Source: Roseovarius bejariae
GTDB taxonomy: Bacteria > Pseudomonadota > Alphaproteobacteria > Rhodobacterales > Rhodobacteraceae
Assembly: GCF_009669325.1 (NCBI RefSeq)
Contig: NZ_SZWE01000001.1
Coordinates: 620,402 to 684,401 of the forward strand
Length of the DNA: 64,000 bases
Reading direction: 5' to 3'
Of the stretch, positions 46,787 to 56,432 are shown one piece after another. Each line of letters opens with the position of its first letter. Positions within the stretch are counted from its first letter, which is position 1. The notes beneath the pieces are model-generated. The model ran no database searches. It saw only the letters and a list, made by a program, of their open reading frames with translations, and was not told the origin of the DNA. The translations under genes and the position numbers were made by a program.

Positions 46787-48405
46787 ATCTGCCCCCCGTC
46801 GCGGGCCAGCTTCCACATGATCGCGTCCAGAAGCGCCTCGAAACTGGCATCCACGATGTTGGCCGAAACCCCCACGGTGGACCAGCGCCGCCCCTGCCCG
46901 TCCTCGCTGTCGATAATGACGCGGGTCACCGCCTCGGTCCCGCCCTGGGTGATCCGCACCTTGAAGTCGACCAGCCGCATATCGTCGATCGCGCCCTGAT
47001 AGCGGCCCAAATCCTTGGCCAGCGCCTTGGCCAGCGCGTTCACCGGGCCACGGTCGTTGCCCGCCTCGTCCATCGACTCGCTGACCGACAGCTTCTTTTC
47101 GCCATCGACCTTCACCACCACCACGGCCTCCGAGAGGCTGACCATCCGGTCATACTTGTTCTTGCGCCGCTCGACGGTCACCTTGTAGCGCTTGACCTCG
47201 AAGAACTGTGGCAACTGCCCCAACTCCCGCCGCGCCAGCAATTCGAAACTCGCCTGCGCGCTGTCATAGGTATAGCCACGATCCTCGCGCGCCTTGATCT
47301 CCTCCAGGATACGCGGCAGCGCCGGGTCGTCTTTCGCAACCTCGATCCCGGCCTCGGAGAGGCGGCGGCGCAGGTTGGATTGCCCCGCCTGGTTCGACAT
47401 CGGGATGATACGCGCATTGCCCACGACACCCGGGTCGATATGCTCATAGGTGGACGGATCCTTGAGGATCGCCGAGGCATGCAGCCCCGCCTTGTGCGCA
47501 AAGGCCGAGGCCCCCACATAGGCCGCCTGTTTCACCGGCACCCGGTTGAGGATCTCATCCAGCAACCGGCTGGCCTGTGTCAGGGTTTCCAGCGCCGCGC
47601 GCGTCACGCCAACCTCGAACCGGCTGGCGAACGGCTCTTTCAACATCAGCGTCGGGATGAGCGTCGTCAGGTTGGCATTGCCACAACGCTCGCCAAGGCC
47701 ATTGAGCGTGCCCTGCACCTGCCTCGCGCCCGCCTCCACCGCCGCAAGGCTGCCCGCCACGGCGTTCTCGGTGTCGTTGTGAGTGTGAATGCCAAGCCGA
47801 TCACCGGGAATGCCCGCCTTGATCACCGCGCTGGTGATCTCGCCGATCTCCTGCGGAAGCGTCCCGCCATTGGTATCGCACAAAACGATCCACCGCGCCC
47901 CGCCCTCCAGCGCGGCCAGGCAACAGGCCACGGCATACTCGGGGTTGGATTTGTAACCGTCAAAGAAATGCTCGGCATCGAACAGCGCCTCACGCCCCTG
48001 CCCCACGATATGGCTGATCGACTGCGCGATATTGGCGGTATTTTCCTCTAGGGAAATGCCCAGCGCGGTCTCCACATGGAAATCATGGCTCTTGCCGACA
48101 ATACAGACCGATCCCGTCCCGGCATTCAAAACGGCGGCCAGAACATCGTCATTCTCCGCCGACCGCCCCGCGCGCTTGGTCATGCCAAAGGCGGTCATCT
48201 TGGCGCGGGTCGCGGGCGCTGCCTCGAAAAAGGCGCTGTCGGTCGGGTTCGCCCCGGGCCAGCCGCCCTCGATATAATCCACGCCCAAGGCATCCAGCGT
48301 TGCCGCGATCTGCTGTTTCTCGGCGGTCGAGAACTGCACGCCTTGGGTCTGCTGCCCATCGCGCAGGGTGGTATCGTAAAGGTAAAGCCTCTCCTTATCC
48401 ATCAC
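46783..48405 (-). CDS. cimA: (R)-citramalate synthase
   Basis: Condenses pyruvate and acetyl-CoA to citramalate for threonine-independent isoleucine synthesis. It has 540 residues: an N-terminal HMGL-like TIM barrel (LYLYDTTLRDGQQTQGVQF; metal-binding GIHTHNDTENAVA) and a C-terminal LeuA dimerisation domain (from about residue 395), the site of isoleucine feedback in the family. The frame opens GTG-ATG (48405/48402); either can start. It is the first gene of an overlapping trio. Confidence 0.93.
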   Translation of the reverse strand: MMDKERLYLYDTTLRDGQQTQGVQFSTAEKQQIAATLDALGVDYIEGGWPGANPTDSAFFEAAPATRAKMTAFGMTKRAGRSAENDDVLAAVLNAGTGSVCIVGKSHDFHVETALGISLEENTANIAQSISHIVGQGREALFDAEHFFDGYKSNPEYAVACCLAALEGGARWIVLCDTNGGTLPQEIGEITSAVIKAGIPGDRLGIHTHNDTENAVAGSLAAVEAGARQVQGTLNGLGERCGNANLTTLIPTLMLKEPFASRFEVGVTRAALETLTQASRLLDEILNRVPVKQAAYVGASAFAHKAGLHASAILKDPSTYEHIDPGVVGNARIIPMSNQAGQSNLRRRLSEAGIEVAKDDPALPRILEEIKAREDRGYTYDSAQASFELLARRELGQLPQFFEVKRYKVTVERRKNKYDRMVSLSEAVVVVKVDGEKKLSVSESMDEAGNDRGPVNALAKALAKDLGRYQGAIDDMRLVDFKVRITQGGTEAVTRVIIDSEDGQGRRWSTVGVSANIVDASFEALLDAIMWKLARDGGQI

Positions 48406-48414
48406 AGACCCCCT

Positions 48415-48468
48415 GCTTTCTTCTTTTCAAAAATATCCCGGGGAGTGTGAGGGGCTGGCCCCTCACTC
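48415..48468 (-). repeat. Interspersed repeat with exchanged inner hairpin (cysS-cimA gap)
   Basis: TTTCTTCTTTTCAAAAATAT, then CCCGGGGA, then a hairpin GTGAGGGG-CTGG-CCCCTCAC (48447-48466). The first module matches the family; the hairpin is again unlike that of the other copies. It fills the gap upstream of cimA. Confidence 0.65.
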
Positions 48469-48502
48469 CAACAGCGCGGCTTGGCGGTGAGGGTCCTCAA
48501 CT

Positions 48503-49918
48503 TCATCCCAACCCCTCCAACTTCGCAGGATCGAACCCCGCGCCGGGGATGAGCTCCACCCCCTCCTTGCTCATCCGCACCTCGACGCCTGCTTCGACCA
48601 AGACAGCCTTTAGCCGATCCACTTCTGAGAAATCCTTGGTGTCCATGGCTGCTTGGCGGGCATTGAGAAGTTTCAGCTCCCAATCAGAGATAAGTCCGCT
48701 ATCTGCTGTCTCACGCAAATTGGCAGATTGCATTTCCACCCACTTGTAAAACTCGGGCGGGTCTATACCGATGAATGCAAGAGAACCATAAAGGGCTTCG
48801 TAGTCCCCCTTCCCTGCAAGCTCATGAAGCCGGGAAATAGCCTTGGGCGTATTTAAATCATCTGCCAAGGCCTCAACCACCTGCTCATCAGGGTGGCCGG
48901 GGCGGAAATCCTGACTATACGCCATCCACTTGCGCAACGTCGCCTCAGCCTCCCGCGCCTTCTCCGCCGTCCAATCCATCGGCTTCCGATAATGCGTGCT
49001 CAAAAACACGAACCGGATCACCTCGCCCGGGTATCCCTGTTCCAGTAAATCATGCACGGTAAAGAAGTTGCCCAAGGATTTGGACATCTTCTTGCCCTCC
49101 ACCTGCAACATCTCGTTGTGCATCCAGACCTGCGCAAAGCCCCCTTCGGGATGGGCGCAGCAGCTTTGCGCGATCTCGTTTTCGTGGTGCGGGAACATCA
49201 GGTCGTTGCCGCCGCCGTGGATGTCGAAGCTTTCGCCCAACAACTCATAGGACATTGCCGAACATTCGATATGCCAGCCGGGCCGCCCGCGGCCCCATGG
49301 GCTATCCCACCCCGGCAGGTCGTCACTCGACGGTTTCCACAGCACGAAATCCATCGGGTTGCGTTTGTAAGGCGCCACCTCGACCCGCGCCCCGGCGATC
49401 ATGTCATCGACCGACCGGCCCGACAAAGCACCGTATTTCTTGTAGCTTTCCACCGAGAACAGCACATGCCCCTCGGCCGCATAGGCGTGGCCATCGGCAA
49501 TCAGCTTCTCGATCATCTCGATCATCTGGCCGATATACTGCGTGGCGCGCGGCATCTGCGTGGGTTCCAAGGCCCCAAGCGCGCCCATATCGTCCAGAAA
49601 CCACTGCGTCGTCATCTCGGTGATCCGGGCGATCTCGGCGTTCACATCGCCGCCCTCGCCCACGTTCTCGATGGCCCGCGCGTTGATCTTGTCATCCACG
49701 TCGGTGAAGTTGCGCACATAGGTCACATGATCCGGCCCATAGACATGCCTGAGCAACCGGAACAGCACGTCAAAGACGATCACCGGACGCGCATTGCCCA
49801 GATGCGCCCGGTCGTAAACCGTGGGGCCGCAGACATACATGCGCACATTGTCTGGATCGAGCGGCTGAAAGACCTCTTTCTTGCGGGTCTTGGTGTTGTG
49901 CAGTTTGATCGTCGTCAT
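48503..49918 (-). CDS. cysS: Cysteinyl-tRNA synthetase
   Basis: A class I synthetase charging tRNA-Cys. It has 471 residues. The zinc-binding Cys is in [18 protein letters not shown], where HLGN is the HIGH motif, and [11 protein letters not shown] is the KMSKS loop. The C-terminal quarter (48570-48870) is visibly poorer in GC than the rest and than its neighbours, although the frame is intact. The ATG at 49918 has GAGGG 4 nt upstream. Confidence 0.95.
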   Translation of the reverse strand: MTTIKLHNTKTRKKEVFQPLDPDNVRMYVCGPTVYDRAHLGNARPVIVFDVLFRLLRHVYGPDHVTYVRNFTDVDDKINARAIENVGEGGDVNAEIARITEMTTQWFLDDMGALGALEPTQMPRATQYIGQMIEMIEKLIADGHAYAAEGHVLFSVESYKKYGALSGRSVDDMIAGARVEVAPYKRNPMDFVLWKPSSDDLPGWDSPWGRGRPGWHIECSAMSYELLGESFDIHGGGNDLMFPHHENEIAQSCCAHPEGGFAQVWMHNEMLQVEGKKMSKSLGNFFTVHDLLEQGYPGEVIRFVFLSTHYRKPMDWTAEKAREAEATLRKWMAYSQDFRPGHPDEQVVEALADDLNTPKAISRLHELAGKGDYEALYGSLAFIGIDPPEFYKWVEMQSANLRETADSGLISDWELKLLNARQAAMDTKDFSEVDRLKAVLVEAGVEVRMSKEGVELIPGAGFDPAKLEGLG

Positions 49919-50118
49919 AAGGCCCTCGCGCGCGCAGCTTCCCTGCGGCGGGCTTTAGCAACTTCATGTCATGGATGGAATAGAAGACCAGCCCGCCTGA
50001 GTTGTCTCAGTGGGTAATGCAGCAAATGATGATGCAGGTTCTGGTCATGGCGGGACGATACGCGCGCAAGCCGCCCCACGCAAGGGGGTTGCAGGCCATC
50101 AAGGAATATGGAGCGGCC

Positions 50119-50418
50119 TTACCGGATCACGATCTCGTCGGCGCGCAGCAGGCCCAGCACATCGCGCGCCTGTTGGTCCAACAGGTCCAGATCAAGGTAG
50201 CTATCCGACAAGCGATGCGTCAGATTCTCCATCCGCGCAACCTTGTTTTCCAAGGTTGCCAACTGCTCGGCTAATTCGCGGTTCTGGGCGTCGATCTCGG
50301 CGCGGCGGAACAACCCATAATCCCCCTGCACGGCGGCAAAGGTGAAATAGGCACAAAGCCCGAAGGCCACGACGGAATAGATCAGAACGCCCAAGGCGGG
50401 CCGCTTGCGGGATGTCAT
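50119..50418 (-). CDS. ftsB: FtsB/DivIC-like septum formation initiator
   Basis: 99 residues. One membrane segment (about 9-30) is followed by a periplasmic coiled coil (about 38-75, EIDAQNRELAEQLATLENKV) and LLDQQARDVLGLLRADEIVI, the FtsB/DivIC end. FtsB links FtsQ and FtsL in the divisome; the ftsQ gene is about 48 kb away in this window. The ATG at 50418 gives the family length; an earlier start would add a basic stretch without similarity. It diverges from the AidB-like gene. Confidence 0.88.
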   Translation of the reverse strand: MTSRKRPALGVLIYSVVAFGLCAYFTFAAVQGDYGLFRRAEIDAQNRELAEQLATLENKVARMENLTHRLSDSYLDLDLLDQQARDVLGLLRADEIVIR

Positions 50419-50558
50419 CTGCTTTGCCTGTCTTTGCCTCATGCGCCGCCTCTGACGGGCAGTCAGGCCCCAGAATGCCACAAGTGATTCGCAATGTGAA
50501 TCCCCCTTTCCCTTCAATTGCTTGCCGCGCTACATTTCGCGGTAAAGGAGAGTCGCCC

Positions 50559-52187
50559 ATGCCACATCTGCCGCCCCGCACCCGACTGGCCACCCACGAG
50601 GTCGGCAACCAGCCGCCCACCCCCGGCGATCTGGACCTCTGGGCAGGCGATTCCCCCCTTCGCGATCACGCCGCAGCGGCGGGGGCGGATGGCGAAACCC
50701 TCGCCCGTTTCGGCGCGCGGATCGGCACCGAGGAGATGCGCACAGCGGGCCGCGAGGCCAACCGGCAGAGGCCCGAGGCCGTGCTTTTCGACGCCGGGGG
50801 CCGGCGGCTCGACGAGGTGCGCTTTCACCCTGCCTATCACCAACTTCTGGGCGAAGGCATCAAGGCGGGCTATGCCGCGCTCCCGTGGGAAGGGGCAAAG
50901 GGCGGCCACGCCACACATGCCGCGATGGTTTACCTCATGAGCCAAGTGGAACCGGGCGTGTGCTGCCCGATGACCATGACATATGCCTCCGTGCCCGCCC
51001 TGCGCGCCGATGAGCGGCTCTTTGGCGAATGGGTGCCGAAACTGACCGCGCGGGCCTATGACGGCGCCGTTCTACCCTTGGCGCACAAGCCCGGCGCCAC
51101 CATGGGCATGGCGATGACCGAAAAACAGGGCGGGTCCGACGTGCGGGCCAATACCACCCGGGCCGAGGCCGATGGTGACGCCTACCGCCTGACCGGGCAT
51201 AAATGGTTCTGCTCGGCGCCGATGTCAGACGGATTGCTGACACTGGCCCAGACCGACACGGGCCTGACCTGTTTCCTTGTCCCCCGCTGGCTGGAGGGCG
51301 AGCGGAACGCGGTCCAGATTCAACGCCTCAAGGACAAGCTGGGCAATCGCGCCAATGCCAGCGCCGAGATCGAATTCGCAGGCGCCCTTGCCCATCGCCT
51401 CGGAGAGGAAGGCGCGGGCATCCGCACGATCATCGAAATGGTGCACCACACGCGGCTGGATACCGCCATGGCCCCGGCGGGGCTGATGCGGGCCGCCCTC
51501 GGACACGCCCACCACTGGGCCAGCCACCGCACGACATTCCAGAAACAACTGACCGACCAGCCCTTGATGCAAAGCGTGCTGGCCGACCTGGCGCTGGACT
51601 GGGAAGGCACGCTGGCGCTTGGCCTGCATGTCGCCCATACCTTCGATGGCAAATCCGAGGGGGACCGCGCCTATGCCCGCCTTGCCGTGGCGCTGGCGAA
51701 ATACCTTGGCAACAAGCTCTGCCCCGGGCTGGTTTACGAGGCGATGGAGGCCATCGGCGGCATGGGCTATGTCGAGGACACGCCCCTGCCGCTGCTCTAC
51801 CGCGAGGCGCCGCTCAACTCGATCTGGGAAGGCTCGGGCAACGTGATCTGCCTTGATATCCTGCGCACCCTGCGGCGCGAACCGCTGGCCGGGGAGCGGC
51901 TGAGTACGGAACTGGGCGCGGCCTCGGGGCAATACCGCGGCTACGATGCCGCGCTCAAGGCACATATGGAGCGGTTCCCAAAACTGCCCGAGGAAGGCGC
52001 GGCGCGATGGTATGCCGAAAGCCTCGCCACGCTGCTGACCGCCTCGGTGCTGATCCGCCATGCCCCCGCAGAGGTGGCCGAGGGCTATGTCGCCACGCGA
52101 CTGGCAGGTCAGCGCGGACGCACGGCAGGGGCCATCCAGGCGGTGGATTGCGCGGCACTTGTGGGCCGGATCGGCGGTGCGATGTGA
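50559..52187 (+). CDS. AidB-like acyl-CoA dehydrogenase
   Basis: 542 residues, the length of E. coli AidB (adaptive response to alkylation). The FAD-binding motif MAMTEKQGGSDVRANTT and AMEAIGGMGYVEDTPLPLLYREAPLNSIWEG are AidB-like. AidB binds DNA through extra C-terminal elements and has weak isovaleryl-CoA dehydrogenase activity; whether this protein repairs, protects or only oxidises acyl-CoA is unknown. AAAGGAG lies 9 nt before the ATG. It is convergent with the MttB-family gene across a repeat. Confidence 0.85.
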   Translation: MPHLPPRTRLATHEVGNQPPTPGDLDLWAGDSPLRDHAAAAGADGETLARFGARIGTEEMRTAGREANRQRPEAVLFDAGGRRLDEVRFHPAYHQLLGEGIKAGYAALPWEGAKGGHATHAAMVYLMSQVEPGVCCPMTMTYASVPALRADERLFGEWVPKLTARAYDGAVLPLAHKPGATMGMAMTEKQGGSDVRANTTRAEADGDAYRLTGHKWFCSAPMSDGLLTLAQTDTGLTCFLVPRWLEGERNAVQIQRLKDKLGNRANASAEIEFAGALAHRLGEEGAGIRTIIEMVHHTRLDTAMAPAGLMRAALGHAHHWASHRTTFQKQLTDQPLMQSVLADLALDWEGTLALGLHVAHTFDGKSEGDRAYARLAVALAKYLGNKLCPGLVYEAMEAIGGMGYVEDTPLPLLYREAPLNSIWEGSGNVICLDILRTLRREPLAGERLSTELGAASGQYRGYDAALKAHMERFPKLPEEGAARWYAESLATLLTASVLIRHAPAEVAEGYVATRLAGQRGRTAGAIQAVDCAALVGRIGGAM

Positions 52188-52202
52188 CATCCCGGGGAAG
52201 AT

Positions 52203-52265
52203 TGGGGGCCTTGCCCCCGACGCCCTGCGGGCGCCTCCCCCAGAGTATTTTTGGAAAGATGAAAA
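52203..52265 (+). repeat. Interspersed repeat, long copy
   Basis: Nearly identical over about 60 nt to 9181-9240: GGGGGCCTTGCCCCC hairpin, CGCCCTGCGGGCG hairpin, then CTCCCCCAGAGTATTTTTGG and AAAGATGAAA. It lies between two convergent genes, where its stacked hairpins could act as a terminator. Confidence 0.78.
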
Positions 52266-52276
52266 AGGATGAGGGA

Positions 52277-53815
52277 TCACATCGGCAGGTGGATCTTGAA
52301 GGCCTTTCGGATTTCCGCATCCAGCATCGGGTTGAACCGGGCGGCGGACGGGGTGGCAAGGATCGCCTCCTTCCGGGCGCGGGCCTTGTCCACCAGATCG
52401 GGCTTGCCGTTTTCGGCCCATTCCTTGGGGCTGGTGCGGTCACCCAGTGACGGGTAGACGTGATCGGCCTGCATCCGGCCCAGCGTGGCCGCGGTGCCGA
52501 GGTAATGACCCGGGCCGCCAAGGCAAACCTCGCGCATCTGGTCGAGCGCGAGGGTTTCGTCGTCCACCTCGATGCCCCGGACACAGCGCAGCGCCTGCCC
52601 GATCATATCATCGCCCAGGATCAGGCTTTCGTGGCAAAACCCCAGAAGCGAGGCATGCATCCCCGCCGCTTCGTAGACCATGTTTAGGCCCGACAGCCCC
52701 GCCATGACGTTCGAGCACATCGCTTCCCACCCGGCCTGCATGTCGGGCAGCTTGCTGTCGGCGATACCGCCCACCGCCCCGCCGGGCAGGTCGTAGAAGC
52801 GGTGCATCTGGGCGCATCCCGCCGAAAGAAGCGCCTGTTCGCCCGAGCCGCCGGTCATTGCCCCGGTCCGCAGATCAAGGCCGAAGGGCCATGTGCCGAA
52901 GATCGCCGGATGCCCGGGCGAGACGGCATTGACATAAACCAACCCGGCCAGGCATTCCGCCACGGCCTGCACGATGGCCCCGGCCACGGTGGAAGGCGCG
53001 GTGGCCCCGGCCATGCCCGCCGAGAGCAAAAGCACCGGCATGCCGCCCTCGATGCAGGCCTCCATCACCTGGCAGGATTCGGTGGCGAATTTCATCGGCG
53101 GCACGACGAAGCAATTGGAATTGCTGACGAAAGGCCGGTCGCGCCACGCCCCCTCCCCGCCCGCGATCATGTGCAAAAGCCTGATCCCCTCGCGCGCATG
53201 GGCCGGGTCGCTGAAGGAGGTGCCGACGTGCTTGGTGGTGCCCGCGCAACAGGCATAGACCGAGTTCACCTCCATCTCGCAGGTGTCCTCGATATCGCGG
53301 GCGACCATGGGGCGTTGCAGGAAATGGATGTTCTCCAGCGTCTCGGCAATGCGGGCGGCATCATGCAGGTCTTGCAGGGTGCTGTCGCGATATTGCTTTC
53401 CCTCGATATCGACCATATGCACCGCCGCCCCCGCCGTACCGTAATGCACGCGGGTGCCGGAAAGGCGCAGATCATGCGCCGGGTCACGGCCATGCAGGGT
53501 GATGCCGCGATTGGCCCGCGCCAGCGTGTCCTCGACAAGCGCACGGGGAAAGCGCAGCCGTCCATCACCGCCAAGCGTCGCCCCAGCGGCAGTCATGTAA
53601 TCAATGCCGCTTTGCGGGGCATCGGCAAGGCCGATCTGGTCAAGTGCCTCCAGCGCGGCGGCATGGATTTTTTCGATCTGGGCCGGGGTCAGCACGTTGA
53701 GCGTGCCACCCTCCATGCCGGGGCGGACGGGGCGCAGGGTGTCGTCAAGCGGGGCGGCACGGCTGGCACGCCGGGCCGCGCGCCCGCCGGAGCGGCGCGA
53801 GGTCATCTGGTTCAT
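52277..53815 (-). CDS. Trimethylamine methyltransferase (MttB) superfamily protein
   Basis: 512 residues of the MttB family. I see no in-frame amber codon, so it is of the non-pyrrolysine type, members of which demethylate glycine betaine or other quaternary amines with a corrinoid protein and tetrahydrofolate. No corrinoid protein or partner methyltransferase lies nearby. The ATG at 53815 has AGGA 8 nt upstream; a start 16 codons earlier has no such site. The first 20 residues are Arg-rich. It lies downstream of the aminotransferase on the same strand. Confidence 0.87.
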   Translation of the reverse strand: MNQMTSRRSGGRAARRASRAAPLDDTLRPVRPGMEGGTLNVLTPAQIEKIHAAALEALDQIGLADAPQSGIDYMTAAGATLGGDGRLRFPRALVEDTLARANRGITLHGRDPAHDLRLSGTRVHYGTAGAAVHMVDIEGKQYRDSTLQDLHDAARIAETLENIHFLQRPMVARDIEDTCEMEVNSVYACCAGTTKHVGTSFSDPAHAREGIRLLHMIAGGEGAWRDRPFVSNSNCFVVPPMKFATESCQVMEACIEGGMPVLLLSAGMAGATAPSTVAGAIVQAVAECLAGLVYVNAVSPGHPAIFGTWPFGLDLRTGAMTGGSGEQALLSAGCAQMHRFYDLPGGAVGGIADSKLPDMQAGWEAMCSNVMAGLSGLNMVYEAAGMHASLLGFCHESLILGDDMIGQALRCVRGIEVDDETLALDQMREVCLGGPGHYLGTAATLGRMQADHVYPSLGDRTSPKEWAENGKPDLVDKARARKEAILATPSAARFNPMLDAEIRKAFKIHLPM

Positions 53816-54037
53816 TGATTGGGTCCTTTGGATGGGGTTTGGCCATGAGGTGAAACACATCACCTGATGGCTGGCCGCCCCCGTGCCGCGCGCCCCCGCG
53901 CGGCGCCAATGGTCCTGATGATCAGAACGTGTTTGCAGCTCGGCATCATGGCCGGGCCCTCCTCCCTGAGTGGCCCGATCAAAGCTGATTCTCCTGCGTC
54001 CGTCTGTCTCAATCGCGACTCGTGTCGCAAACAGCCC
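53816..54037 (-). promoter_or_regulatory. 222-nt gap upstream of the MttB-family gene
   Basis: No gene is supported here. The left part is very GC-rich with a hairpin-prone CGCGCGCCCCCGCGCGGCGCC-like segment near 53888-53910, and CGGGCC/GGCCCG arms occur near 53953-53978. It probably holds the promoter of the MttB-family gene; no clear consensus boxes were found. Confidence 0.35.
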
Positions 54038-55222
54038 TCAGACCGTCGCCGGCGCCACCAAAGATTGCGCCGTTTCCAGCAATTGCCGCAGTGCCGCTTC
54101 AAGGCGGCTGTCCTCGACGGTCAGGGCCGCGCGGACATGGCCCGCCGCCGCCTTGCCGAAGCTTTCGCCGGGCATCACGGCTACGTGGTGCTGATCCAGC
54201 AGGCGCAAGGCGAAGTCTTCGCCCGACAGGCCCGTGGCGCGGATATCCAGCATGACGTACATCGCCCCCGCCGCGGGGATCGGGCGCACCACGTCCTGCC
54301 CCTTCAAGAGACCCAGAACCAGATCGCGGCGGCGCTCGAAGGGTTCGGCGATCTTCGCCTCGAACTCCGGCCCTTGGTCCAGCGCGAAACAGGCGGCCTC
54401 CTGAATGAAACCGGCCACGCCATAGGTGGTATGGGTGGCAAGGTTCGACATATGGGTGATCGCCTTCTCCGGCCCGACGACCCAGCCGATGCGACTTCCG
54501 GTCATGGCGTGGCTTTTCGACAATGAGCCGATGACAAGCGTCCGGTCGGCCATACCCTCAAGGCTGCGCGGGGTGATATGGTCTCCGTCCCAGACCTGCG
54601 TGTCGTAAACCTCGTCCGAGATCATCCACAGATCATGCGCCCGGCAGACATCGGCCAGCCCGTCCAGTGTCTCGCGGGTATAGTTCACGCCGGTGGGGTT
54701 GTTCGGCGTGTTGATCAGCAGGCTCCGCGCGCCCGGGGCGGCCTCGGCCACCTCTGCCGGGTCGGGTTGAAAGGCGCGCTCGGGGCGGGCCTCAATGGCA
54801 TGGGGCCGTGCGCCGACACCCCGGATGGTGCCGGGATAGGTGGCGTAATAGGGGTCGATGAACAGCGCGGTGTCGCCCTCGTCACAGGCGGCGTGATGGG
54901 CGGTGAACAGCCCCGCCTGCCCGCCGGGCACGACCAGCACGTTATCGGGCGTGGTGGGCACGCCGGTCCGCTCGGTCACCCGCGCCGCCACGCGTTCGCG
55001 CAGGCCCTTGATGCCGTTGAAGGCGGAATAGCCGGTGATCCCGGCAAGGGTTGCGTCATGCATCGCGTCAAGGATGCTGCGATCGGTGCCGATGTCGTGT
55101 TCCCCGATGGTCAGATGGGTGATGTCATGGCCCGCCGCATCCATGGCATTGGCCTTGTAGTAGACGTCCCAGCCGTCCGATCCGCCACCTGTCAGCCCTT
55201 TGATCCGCTGTGCCAGCCGCAT
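54038..55222 (-). CDS. PLP-dependent class I/II aminotransferase
   Basis: 394 residues. The cofactor Lys is Lys236 in GSLSKSHAMTGSRIGW. NTPNNPTGVNY and SDEVYDTQVWDG are the fold-type I signatures. The amino donor cannot be inferred. A ribosome site GGAGGG lies 6 nt before the ATG at 55222. It is upstream of the MttB-family gene, so both may serve one pathway of methylated-amine or amino acid use. Confidence 0.9.
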   Translation of the reverse strand: MRLAQRIKGLTGGGSDGWDVYYKANAMDAAGHDITHLTIGEHDIGTDRSILDAMHDATLAGITGYSAFNGIKGLRERVAARVTERTGVPTTPDNVLVVPGGQAGLFTAHHAACDEGDTALFIDPYYATYPGTIRGVGARPHAIEARPERAFQPDPAEVAEAAPGARSLLINTPNNPTGVNYTRETLDGLADVCRAHDLWMISDEVYDTQVWDGDHITPRSLEGMADRTLVIGSLSKSHAMTGSRIGWVVGPEKAITHMSNLATHTTYGVAGFIQEAACFALDQGPEFEAKIAEPFERRRDLVLGLLKGQDVVRPIPAAGAMYVMLDIRATGLSGEDFALRLLDQHHVAVMPGESFGKAAAGHVRAALTVEDSRLEAALRQLLETAQSLVAPATV

Positions 55223-55315
55223 GTTCTGCCCTCCGAATATCGCGTTTCCGCGCCCAGATGGCCCGGGGCGCACAGGCTTGTCAAACAGGTCGCCCGCGCC
55301 TGCACGGACGCACGC

Positions 55316-55341
55316 AAAAGGCCGCGCCCGAAGGTGCGGCC
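55316..55341 (-). terminator. Rho-independent terminator of rpmG
   Basis: On the minus strand GGCCGCACC pairs with GGCGCGGCC (one mismatch) around a TTCG tetraloop, followed by TTTT; 28 nt after the stop. Confidence 0.85.
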
Positions 55342-55369
55342 CTGCAAAAGCATCCCGAAAGGGCAGATC

Positions 55370-55537
55370 TTACTTGATCTTGCCTTCCTTGTACTCGACG
55401 TGCTTGCGCGCGACCGGGTCGTACTTGCGAACGACCATCTTCTCGGTCATGGTGCGTGCGTTTTTCTTGGTCACGTAGAAATGGCCCGTGCCCGCGGTCG
55501 AGTTCAGACGGATCTTGATGGTCGTCGGCTTCGCCAT
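55370..55537 (-). CDS. rpmG: 50S ribosomal protein L33
   Basis: 55 residues, [18 protein letters not shown] to [21 protein letters not shown] and [11 protein letters not shown] are diagnostic of L33. The zinc-binding cysteines of the C+ form are absent, so this is the C-minus type, which does not depend on zinc. GGAGAAG lies close before the ATG. Monocistronic, with its own terminator. Confidence 0.97.
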   Translation of the reverse strand: MAKPTTIKIRLNSTAGTGHFYVTKKNARTMTEKMVVRKYDPVARKHVEYKEGKIK

Positions 55538-55651
55538 TGGTCTTCTCCTGCACCGGGGCGGCGCACATGGCCCTCTGCCCCGTGAAATTCGTCATGAAGC
55601 CTGCCTTTTAAAGCTGCGCGCGCCCGAGTCAACCGGAATCTCGCGCAGACC

Positions 55652-56260
55652 TCAGTTCTGCGACAGGCGGGTCGGCATCTTGTAGAAATGATGCACGCCG
55701 ATGGTGGCCGTGCGCGGGAAGACACGCGCCCAGCGCGGGTTCACCGCGCGGGTATGATAATGCGTGGCCCCCTTGGTCAGCGGGCGGTCGGCCCCCTTGA
55801 TCATCATCTTGGCCACCTTGCCCACGCGGGCAAAGGCGCGCGGCTCGGCGACCACTTCCTTGTGACCATCACAGGTATAGGTGAACTGGCACTGGTACTT
55901 GCGGCCCGTCCCCTGGTTGACCACACCACAGACACTGTTGGGAAACTCGGCGCTGTCGACACGATTCATGATCACCTCGGCCACGGCGAACTGTCCCTTG
56001 ACGGTTTCACCGCGGGCCTCGAAATACAGCGCCTCGGTCAGGCATTGCCACTGCGCGCCACCCGATGTCTTGGGCTGCGCATCCAGCCACGCCCGGCTAT
56101 AGGTCAGGCCCACCTCGGGGCGTTGCAGGTAGCTCAACAGCCGGTTCTGCGAGATCGAGGACAGCGCGCGCGCCTCTTCTTCGACCAGTTGCTTTACCGG
56201 GGGTTCGGCCACGGCAGGCCCCGTCAGGGCCACCAGAATCGCCATCGCAAATCTCAACAT
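55652..56260 (-). CDS. SleB/CwlJ-type cell wall hydrolase
   Basis: 202 residues. Signal peptide about 1-19 (MLRFAMAILVALTGPAVA), then a SleB hydrolase_2 domain (about 95-200): CLTEALYFEARGETVKGQFA, with the conserved Glu, and VCGVVNQG, a Cys pair and FTYTCDG. In spore formers such enzymes are cortex-lytic; in alphaproteobacteria they are general envelope hydrolases. GGAGGG lies 5 nt before the ATG at 56260. Confidence 0.9.
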   Translation of the reverse strand: MLRFAMAILVALTGPAVAEPPVKQLVEEEARALSSISQNRLLSYLQRPEVGLTYSRAWLDAQPKTSGGAQWQCLTEALYFEARGETVKGQFAVAEVIMNRVDSAEFPNSVCGVVNQGTGRKYQCQFTYTCDGHKEVVAEPRAFARVGKVAKMMIKGADRPLTKGATHYHTRAVNPRWARVFPRTATIGVHHFYKMPTRLSQN

Positions 56261-56432
56261 GCCACCCTCCTTGCGGTTTGACAGGGCATCCGCCCCCTTG
56301 GCATTCCGGCGTGGATATAACATTCGATGGGCCCGAGTCTAGCTTGCCGGGTCGGCAAAGACCCGCCACGCAACAAACGACAACGGCGGCCGCCTTTTGG
56401 CATACCGGATGTTGTCGAAACCGGGGCAGCCC

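Noticed and set aside
52277..53815. Pyrrolysine-containing MttB
   Set aside because: The reading frame has no internal TAG; it is an ordinary non-pyrrolysine member of the superfamily.
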